Source: Chloroflexota bacterium (GTDB lineage Bacteria; Chloroflexota; Limnocylindria; Limnocylindrales; CSP1-4). Taken from it: 19,614 nucleotides of DNA. This document shows positions 1-8,006 of the stretch, one piece after another; positions within the stretch are counted from its first letter, which is position 1, and the number at the start of each line of letters is the position of its first letter. The stretch spans positions 1 through 19,614 of the forward strand of contig VGPE01000022.1 of NCBI GenBank assembly GCA_016875645.1. The letters run 5' to 3'. Under the pieces are notes generated by a model that had not been told where the DNA came from, did no database searches, and saw nothing but the letters and a program-made list of their open reading frames with translations. Made by a program: the position numbers and the translations under genes.

Positions 1-43
1 GGGCCGGGCGTCGACGGCTGCCCGCCCGGTCCGACCTCGCCAT
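1..43 (-). other. Possible 5' end of a further minus-strand gene (cut by window edge)
   Basis: Downstream of apt there are 74 bases before the window ends. On the minus strand an ATG at 43-41 opens a frame reading M-A-R-S-D-R-A-G-S, and a GTG at 50-48 opens another reading V-S-D-G-E-V-G-P. Both stay open to the edge. The stretch is too short to identify a product or to choose a frame. It could equally be non-coding trailer sequence of apt. Confidence 0.15.
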
Positions 44-74
44 CGCTCACGGGGTGGCTCGACGTGTCCGGCGC

Positions 75-596
75 TCAGTACCGGATCACGCTCGAAACGT
101 GGTAGCCCTGCAGTCGCTCCCGGCCCTTGAGGAACTCCAGCTCGACGAGGAACGCCAGGCCGACCACCTTGCCCTTGAGCCGCTCGACGAGTTCGATTGT
201 GCCGCGCACCGTGCCGCCAGTGGCAAGCAGGTCGTCCACGATCAGCACCCGCTGGCCCGGGCTGATGGCGTCGCGGTGGATCTCGAGGGTGTTCGACCCG
301 TACTCGAGGGCGTACTCGACGGTGAGCGTTTCGGCCGGCAGCTTGCCCAGCTTGCGGACCGGGACCAGGCCTGCCCCCAGCACGTACGCCATCGGCGAGC
401 TGAAGATGAAGCCTCGCGATTCCATGCCGACCACCACCTCGATGCCGGCCTCCCGATGCGGCTCGAGCATCAGGTCGATCGCCTCGCGGTAGGCGGCTGG
501 CGCCTTCAGGAGCGTCGTGATGTCGTAGAAGAGGATGCCCGGCTTGGGGAAATCCGGGATCTCGCGGATCCTCGCGCGAAGCTCCTCGGCCGACAT
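75..596 (-). CDS. apt: Adenine phosphoribosyltransferase
   Basis: Type I phosphoribosyltransferase that converts adenine plus PRPP to AMP and pyrophosphate in cytosolic purine salvage. The 173-residue product matches the usual Apt length. It opens with the typical R-E-I-P-D-F-P-K-P-G-I-L-F-Y-D-I-T segment (residues 11-27), followed by E-S-R-G-F (59-63). The PRPP-binding loop V-L-I-V-D-D-L-L-A-T-G-G-T is at 117-129. The ATG at 596 was chosen because it starts just before the conserved core and has a purine-rich GGGAGGAA about 11 bases upstream (615-608). An in-frame ATG at 644 would add an unconserved 16-residue leader. It is the last complete gene of the minus-strand run that begins at pth, and lies 71 bases after the Asp-box gene. 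Identity is secure; only the start is slightly open. Confidence 0.95.
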   Translation of the reverse strand: MSAEELRARIREIPDFPKPGILFYDITTLLKAPAAYREAIDLMLEPHREAGIEVVVGMESRGFIFSSPMAYVLGAGLVPVRKLGKLPAETLTVEYALEYGSNTLEIHRDAISPGQRVLIVDDLLATGGTVRGTIELVERLKGKVVGLAFLVELEFLKGRERLQGYHVSSVIRY

Positions 597-667
597 CGAC
601 GCTCGACTTCCTCCCGCTCTGCCGCCCCACGGCGACTGCTCCACGGCGCGGCCAGTCTAGCGCAGCA

Positions 668-1795
668 CTACCGCTGCACCCTGACCACGGCCGAGTGGAT
701 CGCCGTCCGCTCGATCGACCCGCCGTACCACGCGAGGAGCGCCCGGTCGGGGCCGAGCGCCATGCCGCACGGGTGCCCGAACGTGAACCGGGCCATTGAC
801 ATCAGATACGCGTGGGCGCTGGTCGAGCCGTCGGCGGCCCCGGCCGACGTGACCTCGTGGCGGTACACGATCGTCTCGAGCCGGTCGTCGAACGTGCGGC
901 CGCCGTCGGCGCTGTAGCAGAGCGCCATGACCTGCGGGTCCGAACGGCGTTGCTGGAAGACGAGCAGCCCGCCGTCGGCCAGCGGGATGGGGTAGCTCGC
1001 CTGGCCCCAGAGGGTGGTCGGGACGGGGCGGCTCCATGTCCGCCCGTCGTCGTCGCTCCAGGAGATGTGGTTCGGGCCGTCCGTGCTCGTGCCGTGCCGG
1101 AATGCGTAGAAGAGCATCACGAGCCGGCCGTTCGCGAGCCGGGCGATGCGCGGATCGAACCACATCGTGTCGTGCGGATCACCGACCCGATCCGACGTCG
1201 CAGCGACGACGTGCTCTGGCCACGTGCGGCCCTCGTCGGCGGAGCGCAGGACGCCGGACCGCTCCACCCAGGGCCCCGGCTCGTCGTACTCCTTGAACGT
1301 CTCGAACGCCAGCAGTGTCTCGTCCGACGGCAGGTGCAGGAGGAGCATTGTTGACAGCTGCGGGATCGGGCTGTCGATCCACCGCGTCGTCCAGGTGCGC
1401 CCGCCGTCCTCCGAGCGGCCAATGAAGTTCCGGATGGGCACGACGCCCTCGCCGTCCGGGTTGTAAACAGGCCGGTCCAGTGATTTGTCCAGGACCACCA
1501 CGCAGGTCAGGACGGCGGCGCCCGGCAGAACCGTCACCGTGCCGCCACGCATGTCCCAGCCGGCCGGGACCAGGTGGCCGAAGGGCGTTCCCAGGTCCTG
1601 CCACGTCCTGCCCTCGTCGGTCGACCGGACGTAGCGCATCCGTCCATCCGCGCTCTCGCGGTGAGCGCCGACGCGGAAGCTCATGAGGATCGAGTCGCCA
1701 GGCAGGCGGGCCATGTTCGGGATGCACCGGTTGGCGGTCGCCGACCCCGCCGCCTCCTCGATCCCGTCGTTCCGCCGCTCGATCTCGATCCGCAT
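668..1795 (-). CDS. Asp-box (BNR repeat) sialidase-like beta-propeller protein
   Basis: A 375-residue protein with five Asp-box motifs of the S-x-D-x-G-x-T-W type at residues 58-65, 128-135, 185-192, 247-254 and 295-302 (the last ends T-F). This spacing of 45-70 residues fits the six-bladed propeller of the sialidase superfamily. The N-terminal segment C-I-P-N-M-A-R-L-P (24-32) sits where sialidases carry R-I-P, but the arginine directly before I-P is replaced by Cys24. Classical neuraminidase activity is therefore doubtful. No signal peptide or membrane segment is visible, so a cytosolic location is inferred. The start at 1795 has a GGAGGAGG ribosome-binding site, and the gene follows the phosphotriesterase-family gene after 14 bases, which implies co-expression. 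The substrate is unknown; a role in carbohydrate or glycoconjugate breakdown is possible but unproven. Confidence 0.85.
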   Translation of the reverse strand: MRIEIERRNDGIEEAAGSATANRCIPNMARLPGDSILMSFRVGAHRESADGRMRYVRSTDEGRTWQDLGTPFGHLVPAGWDMRGGTVTVLPGAAVLTCVVVLDKSLDRPVYNPDGEGVVPIRNFIGRSEDGGRTWTTRWIDSPIPQLSTMLLLHLPSDETLLAFETFKEYDEPGPWVERSGVLRSADEGRTWPEHVVAATSDRVGDPHDTMWFDPRIARLANGRLVMLFYAFRHGTSTDGPNHISWSDDDGRTWSRPVPTTLWGQASYPIPLADGGLLVFQQRRSDPQVMALCYSADGGRTFDDRLETIVYRHEVTSAGAADGSTSAHAYLMSMARFTFGHPCGMALGPDRALLAWYGGSIERTAIHSAVVRVQR

Positions 1796-1801
1796 CGGGG
1801 G

Positions 1802-1810
1802 CCTCCTCCT
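1802..1810 (-). promoter_or_regulatory. Strong Shine-Dalgarno site of the Asp-box gene
   Basis: The minus strand reads AGGAGGAGG, ending six bases before the ATG at 1795. It touches the TGA stop of the upstream phosphotriesterase-family gene (1812-1810). This fixes the Asp-box start, which would otherwise be lost in a much longer open frame on this strand. Confidence 0.75.
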
Positions 1811-2739
1811 CAGCCGGCGACGGTCAGGAATCGGCGCGGGTTCTCCACGGTGATCTGGCGGATCACGTCGTCGGGGACGCCCGCGTCGCGCAGGCGCGGC
1901 ACGAACACGCCACCGACGTAGGATAGGCCCGTCCCGCCGAACGCGGTCAGCTGGTCGTGGCGCGACAGGTCGTGGGACAGCAGGACGCGGTCCGCGTGCC
2001 CGCGGTCCACGAGGTCGAGGACGAGCCGCTGGACGCGCTCCATCCACTGCTCGTTGAAGAACGGTGGACCCGCGAGCGTGTCGTAGGCGACCGACGCACC
2101 ACGTGCGATCACGGCGAGGTGATACGACAGGACCGGATAGCTCTCCGCGTGTCCGATCACGACGCGCGCCGGGTCGACCCCCTCCTCTTCGAACACGTCC
2201 AGCTGGGCCAGGCCGACGTCGCTCGCGATCGAGTGCGTGATGATCGAGAGCCCGGTCGCCCGCTGCGCCCGGGCGGCGGCCCGGTGGACGCGTTCCTCGG
2301 CCGGGGTGAGCCAATCCTTGTGGACGCCGATCTCCCCGATGACGCCGGGCCGGACGCCGGCGCTCCCCGGCGCCCCGTGGAGGATCTCCTGGGTGAGCTG
2401 CTCCGCCAGGACCCGCGTGGGCGTCGTGTCGATCTCCTCGCGCGGCCGGTAGTAGGGCTGCCGGTACCAGCCGCAGCCCATCACGATGTCGACACCCGTC
2501 CGCTCGGCGAGTGCCCGGAGCCGGTCCGGCTTCCGCCCGATCGACGGCGGCGTCACGTCTACGACGCACGTCCCGCCCTGGCCCTGGAACGTCGCGATCT
2601 CGGCGGCGAACAGGTCGTCGTCCTCGATCTGGTGGACGGCGTCCCACCGATCGGGGTGGGAAAACAGCTGGATGTAGAAGTGCTCGTGGGGCAGGGTGAA
2701 ACCCAGGCGATCGGGGGAGATCGACCCCTGAACCGTCAT
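1810..2739 (-). CDS. Phosphotriesterase-family (amidohydrolase superfamily) metal hydrolase
   Basis: A 309-residue TIM-barrel metallohydrolase of the PTE/PHP family. Visible metal ligands are H18-E-H20 in T-L-P-H-E-H, H169 in I-I-T-H-S, H197 in V-I-G-H-A-E-S and D257 in L-L-S-H-D. The bridging position, a carboxylated lysine in true phosphotriesterase, appears here as Glu136 in V-I-G-E-I-G. This is the arrangement of E. coli PHP-type homologues. Such enzymes are often lactonases or esterases rather than organophosphatases, so the reaction stays open. The start at ATG 2739 places the HxH motif at the usual distance from the N terminus; the frame is open further upstream but that part is antisense-like arginine/proline-rich sequence. 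It lies 31 bases after the MFS gene and 14 before the Asp-box gene, suggesting a shared substrate pathway. Confidence 0.9.
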   Translation of the reverse strand: MTVQGSISPDRLGFTLPHEHFYIQLFSHPDRWDAVHQIEDDDLFAAEIATFQGQGGTCVVDVTPPSIGRKPDRLRALAERTGVDIVMGCGWYRQPYYRPREEIDTTPTRVLAEQLTQEILHGAPGSAGVRPGVIGEIGVHKDWLTPAEERVHRAAARAQRATGLSIITHSIASDVGLAQLDVFEEEGVDPARVVIGHAESYPVLSYHLAVIARGASVAYDTLAGPPFFNEQWMERVQRLVLDLVDRGHADRVLLSHDLSRHDQLTAFGGTGLSYVGGVFVPRLRDAGVPDDVIRQITVENPRRFLTVAG

Positions 2740-2770
2740 GACCTGCCCGGCCGCGGGGTGGGGCACGGCT

Positions 2771-4207
2771 TCAGGCAGCCTCGCGTGCCGGCCTGGCGGC
2801 CACGACCCCGGCGGGCTTCGGGGCTGGGAACAGCCGCCACGAGCCTGCGAATCCCAGCGCGGCCACGACCACGAAGGTGCCGAACGCGCCTGCCAACCCC
2901 AGCCAGGGCTCTGCCCCGGCGCGCTCGCCGGCGGCGATGAACGCGCCGCCGATGCCCGTCCCGAGCACCGTGCCAAGCACGTCGGAGAGCTGCAGGGCTG
3001 ACGTCGACGCGCCCTCCCGCCCGGGCAGCGCATCCCGGAGCACGATCAGCGACGCCGCCGAGTAGCCCATGCCGATGCCAACGGCGGCGGAGGTCAGGGC
3101 AACCAGGCCCACCTCGATCGGGATGCCCGGCGCAAGCACGAGCATCGTGCCGGCGAGCCCGATCGTAACCATGAACAGCGAGACACGCAGGAACCACTCG
3201 GGTCCGAGTCGCGGGATGAACCGTGTCTGGATCCACGAGCCGGCCGTCCATGCGAGTGTGACCACGGTGATGACGACGCCCGTCAACGCCGGCGACAGGC
3301 CGCGCCAGCCCTGGAGCGCCAACGGAGAGAACGTGTCCGCGCCGAGGAACGCGAACGTGAGTGCCCCGCGAAGCAGGATCGCAGCCGGCAGGCCACGGAC
3401 GAGGCGGAGTGTCCCGGGCGGGGTGAGCGCTTTGAATGCAGCGAGCCCGACCACGAGGCCTGCCAGGGTCAGCGGGATCATGACCTCGACCAACGCACTC
3501 GTCAGGCCCGCAATGAGCAGCCCTGCCCCGATGGCCAGCGCAACGGCGAGCGGCGGCCCGCGGCGAGCCTCTCGCTCCGCCAGCATCGCGGTCGCCTCGT
3601 CGCTGCGGGCGGCCGGCGGCACGCGCAGAAGCGGCAGCAGCGTCATCAATCCGGACAGGGCGATCAGTGGCAACAGGCCGATGAACACCGCCCGCCAGTG
3701 GAGCTGCGTGGCGACCACGGCGGCGATGGACGGCCCCACGATCCCCGGCAACACCCAGGCCATCGCAAAGAGATTGAACATCTGCGGCCGGAGCCGCTCC
3801 GGCATCGACCGGCCGATCGCCACGTAGCCGATCGGGGGGATCGCCCCCGCTCCGAAGCCCTGGATCAGCCGGCCTGCGACAAGGACGGGCATCGTGGGCG
3901 CGACGCCGCAGATCACGAGACCCGCGCCGAACACGACAAGGCCGCCGACGAAGGGCAGCACCAGGCCGAACCGGTCCACGATCCTGCCCGCCACGACGAT
4001 GCCGAGCAGCGATCCCAGCAGGAACGACGAGAACACCCAGCCGTAGAGCTGGAGATCGCCGAGATCGTCCGCGACGATCGGCATGATCGTTGCAATGGCG
4101 AGTGCCTCGGCGGCAACGAGGGTGACGGTAAGGATCAAGCCGATCGTGAGCGCCCGACGCTGCGGCGACCACAGGCTGTCGTGCGTCCGGCCCTCGGTGG
4201 CGTGCAT
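2771..4207 (-). CDS. MFS transporter, DHA2 (EmrB/QacA)-like, 14 predicted TM segments
   Basis: A 478-residue integral membrane protein with about fourteen hydrophobic segments, roughly at residues 19-44, 55-76, 84-104, 107-125, 142-168, 171-192, 219-240, 242-262, 273-293, 305-325, 338-360, 365-390, 405-428 and 432-457. Drug:H+ antiporter motifs are visible. Motif A-like G-R-I-V-D-R-F-G is at 74-81 between TM2 and TM3. Motif B-like G-R-L-I-Q-G-F-G-A-G is at 112-121. Motif C-like W-V-L-P-G-I-V-G-P is at 151-159. An acidic residue (Glu34) lies in TM1, as is common for proton-coupled exporters. The ATG at 4207 overlaps the mfd stop as TGATG, so translation is probably coupled to mfd. Export of a toxic compound is the family norm. 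Its position before a hydrolase and a propeller protein may instead mean transport of their substrate. Confidence 0.88.
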   Translation of the reverse strand: MHATEGRTHDSLWSPQRRALTIGLILTVTLVAAEALAIATIMPIVADDLGDLQLYGWVFSSFLLGSLLGIVVAGRIVDRFGLVLPFVGGLVVFGAGLVICGVAPTMPVLVAGRLIQGFGAGAIPPIGYVAIGRSMPERLRPQMFNLFAMAWVLPGIVGPSIAAVVATQLHWRAVFIGLLPLIALSGLMTLLPLLRVPPAARSDEATAMLAEREARRGPPLAVALAIGAGLLIAGLTSALVEVMIPLTLAGLVVGLAAFKALTPPGTLRLVRGLPAAILLRGALTFAFLGADTFSPLALQGWRGLSPALTGVVITVVTLAWTAGSWIQTRFIPRLGPEWFLRVSLFMVTIGLAGTMLVLAPGIPIEVGLVALTSAAVGIGMGYSAASLIVLRDALPGREGASTSALQLSDVLGTVLGTGIGGAFIAAGERAGAEPWLGLAGAFGTFVVVAALGFAGSWRLFPAPKPAGVVAARPAREAA

Positions 4208-7200
4208 CAGAAGCCTGTCTCCGACGGGGTTGCTCCGGCGCTCGTCTCGGCCACCAGGCGCGCGACCACGGCCGAGGTCACGCTCCACGCCGCCCGCGGC
4301 TCGCGCGGCAGGCGGATCCGGACCTGGTTGGACATGAACGTCACGCCGCCGGCGACCGGGACGCCGGGCAGGCGGACGCCTGCCAGCGCCCGCATCGCAA
4401 CGGAGCGCGGCAGCGTCCCGAAGCGCACGACCAGGTGACCCTCCTCCCGTGAGATCGACGCCACGCCCGCGGCCTCTGCCGCGAGGCGCAACTCTGCCAC
4501 CTCCACGAGGCGCAGGACCGGTGCCGGCATCGGACCGAAGCGGTCGGCCAGCTCCTGGCGGAACGCCGCGATGTCGCCCGCGGTGCGGGTCCGCGCCAGC
4601 CGCCGGTACAACTCGAGCTTCTGGGCCTCGTCGGGCACGTACCCCTCGGGCAGGTGTGCGTCGATGGGGAGGTCGATGACGGCGCTGGGCCTCTCGCGCA
4701 CGGGCGGCCGGTGCTCGTAGGACGCCTTCTGCTCCTCGACAGCGTCGGTGAGGAGCCGGGAGTAGAGGTCGAAACCCACGGCCGCCATGGGCCCGCTCTG
4801 CTGCGCACCCAAAATGTTGCCCGCGCCGCGGATCTCGAGGTCCGCCAGTGCGATCTGGAAGCCAGCTCCGAGTTCGGACGCGTTGAAGATCGCCTGGAGG
4901 CGCCTGCGCGCCTCGTCGGAGAGCCGCTCTCGCCGGCGGTAGAGCAGATAGGCGTAGGCGCGCCGGCTCGAGCGGCCGACGCGGCCCCGCAGCTGGTAGA
5001 GCTGGGCGAGGCCCAACGTGTCGGCGCGGTCGATGATGATCGTGTTTGCGTTGGGGATGTCCAGGCCGGACTCGATGATCGTCGTGCAGACCAGCACGTC
5101 GGTCTCGCCCGCCGCAAACGCGAGCATCACCCGCTCGAGCGCGCCCTCGGCCATCTGGCCATGGCCCACGGCGACGCGCACCCCGGGCAGCATCTGGCGC
5201 AACTGGTCAGCCTGCGCCTCGATCGTCTCCACGCGGTTGTGGACGAAGAACACCTGGCCGCCGCGATCGAGCTCGCGCAGGATCGCGTCCCGGACAAGGC
5301 CCGCGGAGGCTTCGGCGACCCGCGTCTGGATCGGCAGCCGGTCCTCGGGCGGCGTCTCGATGACGCTGAGGTCGCGGACGCCCGCCAGGGCGAGGTTCAG
5401 CGTCCGCGGAATGGGCGTCGCCGAGAGTGTCATCACGTCGACCTCACGCCGCAGCTGCTTGAGTCGCTCCTTCGCGGCAACGCCGAAGCGCTGCTCTTCG
5501 TCCACGACCACGAGGCCGAGGTCGCGGAACCGCACGTCCTTCGAGAGCAGCCGGTGGGTGCCGATCACGATGTCGATCGAGCCATCCGCGAGGCCCGCGA
5601 TCGCGGCCTCCTGCTCCCTGGGCGGCACGAATCGCGACAGCAGGGCGACATGCATCGGGAAGGCCGCGAGCCGCTGGCTGAACGTCTGGTGATGCTGCGC
5701 CGCGAGCACGGTCGTCGGCACGAGCACGGCAACCTGCTTGCCGTCCTGGGTCGCCTTGAAGGCTGCACGCAGCGCGACCTCGGTCTTGCCGTAGCCGACG
5801 TCACCGACCACGAGGCGGTCCATCGGCCGGCCGGACTCCATGTCGAGCTTCGCCTCGGCCACGGCCCGGAGCTGGTCGGCGGTCTCCTCGTACGGGAACG
5901 AGGCCTCCATCTCCTGCTGCCAGGGCGTGTCGGTCCCGAATGCGTGACCTTCGGCAGCACCACGCGACGCGTACAGCTCGAGCAGGTCCTCGGCGAGGTC
6001 GCTGACCGCCTTTCGGACCCGGGCCTTGGTCCGCTGCCACTCGCCGCCACCGAGCTTCGAGAGCGCGGGCCGCTCCGCGCCCGAGTAGCGCGACAGCCGG
6101 TTGATCTGCTCGACGGGGACGAACATGCGGTCGCCGCCCTCGAACGCGATCTCGAGATAGTCGCGCTCCTCGCCGTCCGACCCGCGCCGAAGCATCCGCT
6201 CGTAGCGCCCGATGCCATGGTCGACATGCACCACGAGGTCGCCCTGGGCCAGCCGCTCGAGGATGTCGCGCGGGACGATCCGCCGCAGCGCACGCGGCCG
6301 GCGAACGCGCACCGAGCCGAACAGTTCGCGGTCGGTGACGAAGATCAGGCCGTCGGGCCCGCCGGCGAACCCGCCATTGAGGCTCCGCTCGATCAGCGCG
6401 ACGGCCCCCGGCGGCGGCGCCTCGGCGAGGGTCCCGCTGACGCCGAGCGGATGGCCCGCTTCGGCGAGCAGCTCCGCCAGGCGCGGCGCCTGGTCCGAGG
6501 CGACCACGACGCGCGCGCCATCGGCCTGCCAGCGCTCCACGCTGGCCGCAAGCTGTGCGGTCCGCGCCGGCATCATCGCGGGTTCCCGCCAGCCGAATGC
6601 GTCACCCATGCTCAGTCCCCCGCCGGCCATCGCATCGGGCGCCTCGGACTCCCACGTCAGCTCGAGGGTCCGCGAGCCGGCCAGCCGACCCTTCCACTCG
6701 CGCGGCCCGAGATAGGTGGACGGCCAGCTCTTCGGCAGGTCACCGCCGTCGATCATTTCGGCCCTGCGCTCGTCCGCCTGGCGCCACAGAAACTCGGCTG
6801 CATCGGCGATGTCGCCCGGTTCGTCAAGGATCAGCAGCGCTCCCTGATCGACGTGGTCGAACCCAGTGGCTGGCGCCAGGTAGGGCGCCCAGATCTCCGC
6901 CGCGTCGCCGGTCGGCAGCGCGCGACCAGATTCCGACGAATTCGTCGCATCTCGTCGCGCCTCGAACCGTGCCAGGTCGTCAGCGAGGCGCTCCGGGAGG
7001 GAACCCATGCCCCGGATCCTGGCCCGCAGGCCCGCGATTCCGTCCCTCGGCGCCAGGAACTCACTCGCGGGCAGCAGCTCGATCCGGGCGGCCGGGCCGA
7101 CGGCCCGCTGGTCGGTGGGATCGAACCGGCGCAGCGAGTCGATCTCGTCCCCGAAGAACTCGACCCGGACCGGCAACTCCTCGCTGGGCGGGAACACGTC

Positions 7201-7914
7201 CACGATGCCCCCGCGCCGGGCAAACTCGCCGCGGCCCGCCACCTCGAGGGCGGGGCTGTAGCCCAGCAGCTGGAGCTGTCCCAGCAGTGCCTCGAGACCG
7301 AGTCGCGCGCCGGCCTCGACGACAAGCGGCGAGTCCGGCAGGTCCGCCGGCTCGATCGTGTGCTGGAGCAGGGCCTGGACCGACGCCACGAGGACGCGCG
7401 CGCGGCCACTCCGCCAGCGGGAGAGCGCCGCCACGCGCGCGGCCGTCTCGTCAGTGACCAGCTCGCTGCGCTCGTACGCGAGGGCGGTCCGGGGCTCCAG
7501 CACCGCCACGGTGCCAGGCTCGCCCAGCCACACTCCGAGTTCCTCCGCCACGCGATCACCGATTTCGGAGTCGCGCGCGATCCAGACCACGCGCTCTGCC
7601 TCAGGACCCAGCGCGAGCGCGGCCGCAAGGTAGGTCTTTGCCCCATGCGGCACCGCCACGAGGCCGCAGTGCCGGCCGCCGGTCAATCGCCGGTCTGCGC
7701 CGCCGAGCCGTTCGCGGAGCGCCCCGAATGTCCCCGTGGCCTGCAGGAGCAGCGGCAACGTCGCGAGGCTCGGCAGCCGCCGACCGGGCCCCCGCGCCTT
7801 CGCGCTGTCTCGCGCCGGCGCCGGCGCTGCCAGGGCCCTGGCCTCTCTTCGCGTGTGGTCCTCGAGTTCGCGCTCCACCTCATGGACGTCGAAGTCGACA
7901 GCCTCATCGGCCAT
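4207..7914 (-). CDS. mfd: Transcription-repair coupling factor Mfd
   Basis: A DNA translocase that removes stalled RNA polymerase and recruits UvrA to the lesion. The 1235-residue product has the UvrB-like N-terminal half (T-G-G-R-H-C-G-L-V-A at 78-87, R-R-G-G-I-V-D-V-F-P at 233-242, V-E-F-F-G-D-E-I-D-S-L-R at 251-262). A CarD-like RNA-polymerase-interacting domain follows at about 553-610 (G-D-L-V-V-H-V-D-H-G-I-G-R-Y). The RecG-like motor has Walker A G-D-V-G-Y-G-K-T (704-711), D-E-E-Q (805-808), S-A-T-P-I-P-R-T (831-838) and Q-L-R-G-R-V-G-R (974-981), and the C-terminal TRCF domain spans about 1080-1200. The start is uncertain: ATG 7914 gives about 45 residues before the family core and has no clear ribosome-binding site. 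A GTG at 8010 overlaps the pth stop as GTGA and would add 32 residues. A palindromic repeat encodes residues 322-327 in a variable linker. Confidence 0.95.
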   Translation of the reverse strand: MADEAVDFDVHEVERELEDHTRREARALAAPAPARDSAKARGPGRRLPSLATLPLLLQATGTFGALRERLGGADRRLTGGRHCGLVAVPHGAKTYLAAALALGPEAERVVWIARDSEIGDRVAEELGVWLGEPGTVAVLEPRTALAYERSELVTDETAARVAALSRWRSGRARVLVASVQALLQHTIEPADLPDSPLVVEAGARLGLEALLGQLQLLGYSPALEVAGRGEFARRGGIVDVFPPSEELPVRVEFFGDEIDSLRRFDPTDQRAVGPAARIELLPASEFLAPRDGIAGLRARIRGMGSLPERLADDLARFEARRDATNSSESGRALPTGDAAEIWAPYLAPATGFDHVDQGALLILDEPGDIADAAEFLWRQADERRAEMIDGGDLPKSWPSTYLGPREWKGRLAGSRTLELTWESEAPDAMAGGGLSMGDAFGWREPAMMPARTAQLAASVERWQADGARVVVASDQAPRLAELLAEAGHPLGVSGTLAEAPPPGAVALIERSLNGGFAGGPDGLIFVTDRELFGSVRVRRPRALRRIVPRDILERLAQGDLVVHVDHGIGRYERMLRRGSDGEERDYLEIAFEGGDRMFVPVEQINRLSRYSGAERPALSKLGGGEWQRTKARVRKAVSDLAEDLLELYASRGAAEGHAFGTDTPWQQEMEASFPYEETADQLRAVAEAKLDMESGRPMDRLVVGDVGYGKTEVALRAAFKATQDGKQVAVLVPTTVLAAQHHQTFSQRLAAFPMHVALLSRFVPPREQEAAIAGLADGSIDIVIGTHRLLSKDVRFRDLGLVVVDEEQRFGVAAKERLKQLRREVDVMTLSATPIPRTLNLALAGVRDLSVIETPPEDRLPIQTRVAEASAGLVRDAILRELDRGGQVFFVHNRVETIEAQADQLRQMLPGVRVAVGHGQMAEGALERVMLAFAAGETDVLVCTTIIESGLDIPNANTIIIDRADTLGLAQLYQLRGRVGRSSRRAYAYLLYRRRERLSDEARRRLQAIFNASELGAGFQIALADLEIRGAGNILGAQQSGPMAAVGFDLYSRLLTDAVEEQKASYEHRPPVRERPSAVIDLPIDAHLPEGYVPDEAQKLELYRRLARTRTAGDIAAFRQELADRFGPMPAPVLRLVEVAELRLAAEAAGVASISREEGHLVVRFGTLPRSVAMRALAGVRLPGVPVAGGVTFMSNQVRIRLPREPRAAWSVTSAVVARLVAETSAGATPSETGF
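6930..6951. repeat. Dispersed palindrome, copy 1 (inside mfd)
   Basis: Centred on the GAATTC at 6938-6943 and containing the core CGACGAATTCGTCG (6934-6947). The right arm through CATC (6951) is identical to the symmetric copies. The left arm departs from them at 6933 (C instead of G), 6931 and 6930. On the mfd coding strand it is read GAT-GCG-ACG-AAT-TCG-TCG, giving D-A-T-N-S-S at residues 322-327. A stretch of 20 bases (6932-6951) is identical to the copy inside mtaB. Confidence 0.9.
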
Positions 7915-8006
7915 CGTCGGCAGGGCAGCGGCTCGCAATCGCGCGGCGTTCAATTGCTCACCGAGACGGCGCTCGCGCCCGCGCTTGCCCCGGAGCGGGG
8001 GTAAGC

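Noticed and set aside
1185..1206. A GATCCGACG-TCGCAGC stretch in the Asp-box gene resembling a fifth palindrome copy
   Set aside because: It lacks the central AATT and the remaining similarity is short, so chance in GC-rich sequence is sufficient.
4654..8004. A very long plus-strand open frame (about 1100 codons) opposite mfd
   Set aside because: It is the antisense shadow of mfd. Its translation is a low-information Arg/Gln/Asp/His mix without domains, while the minus strand carries all Mfd motifs.
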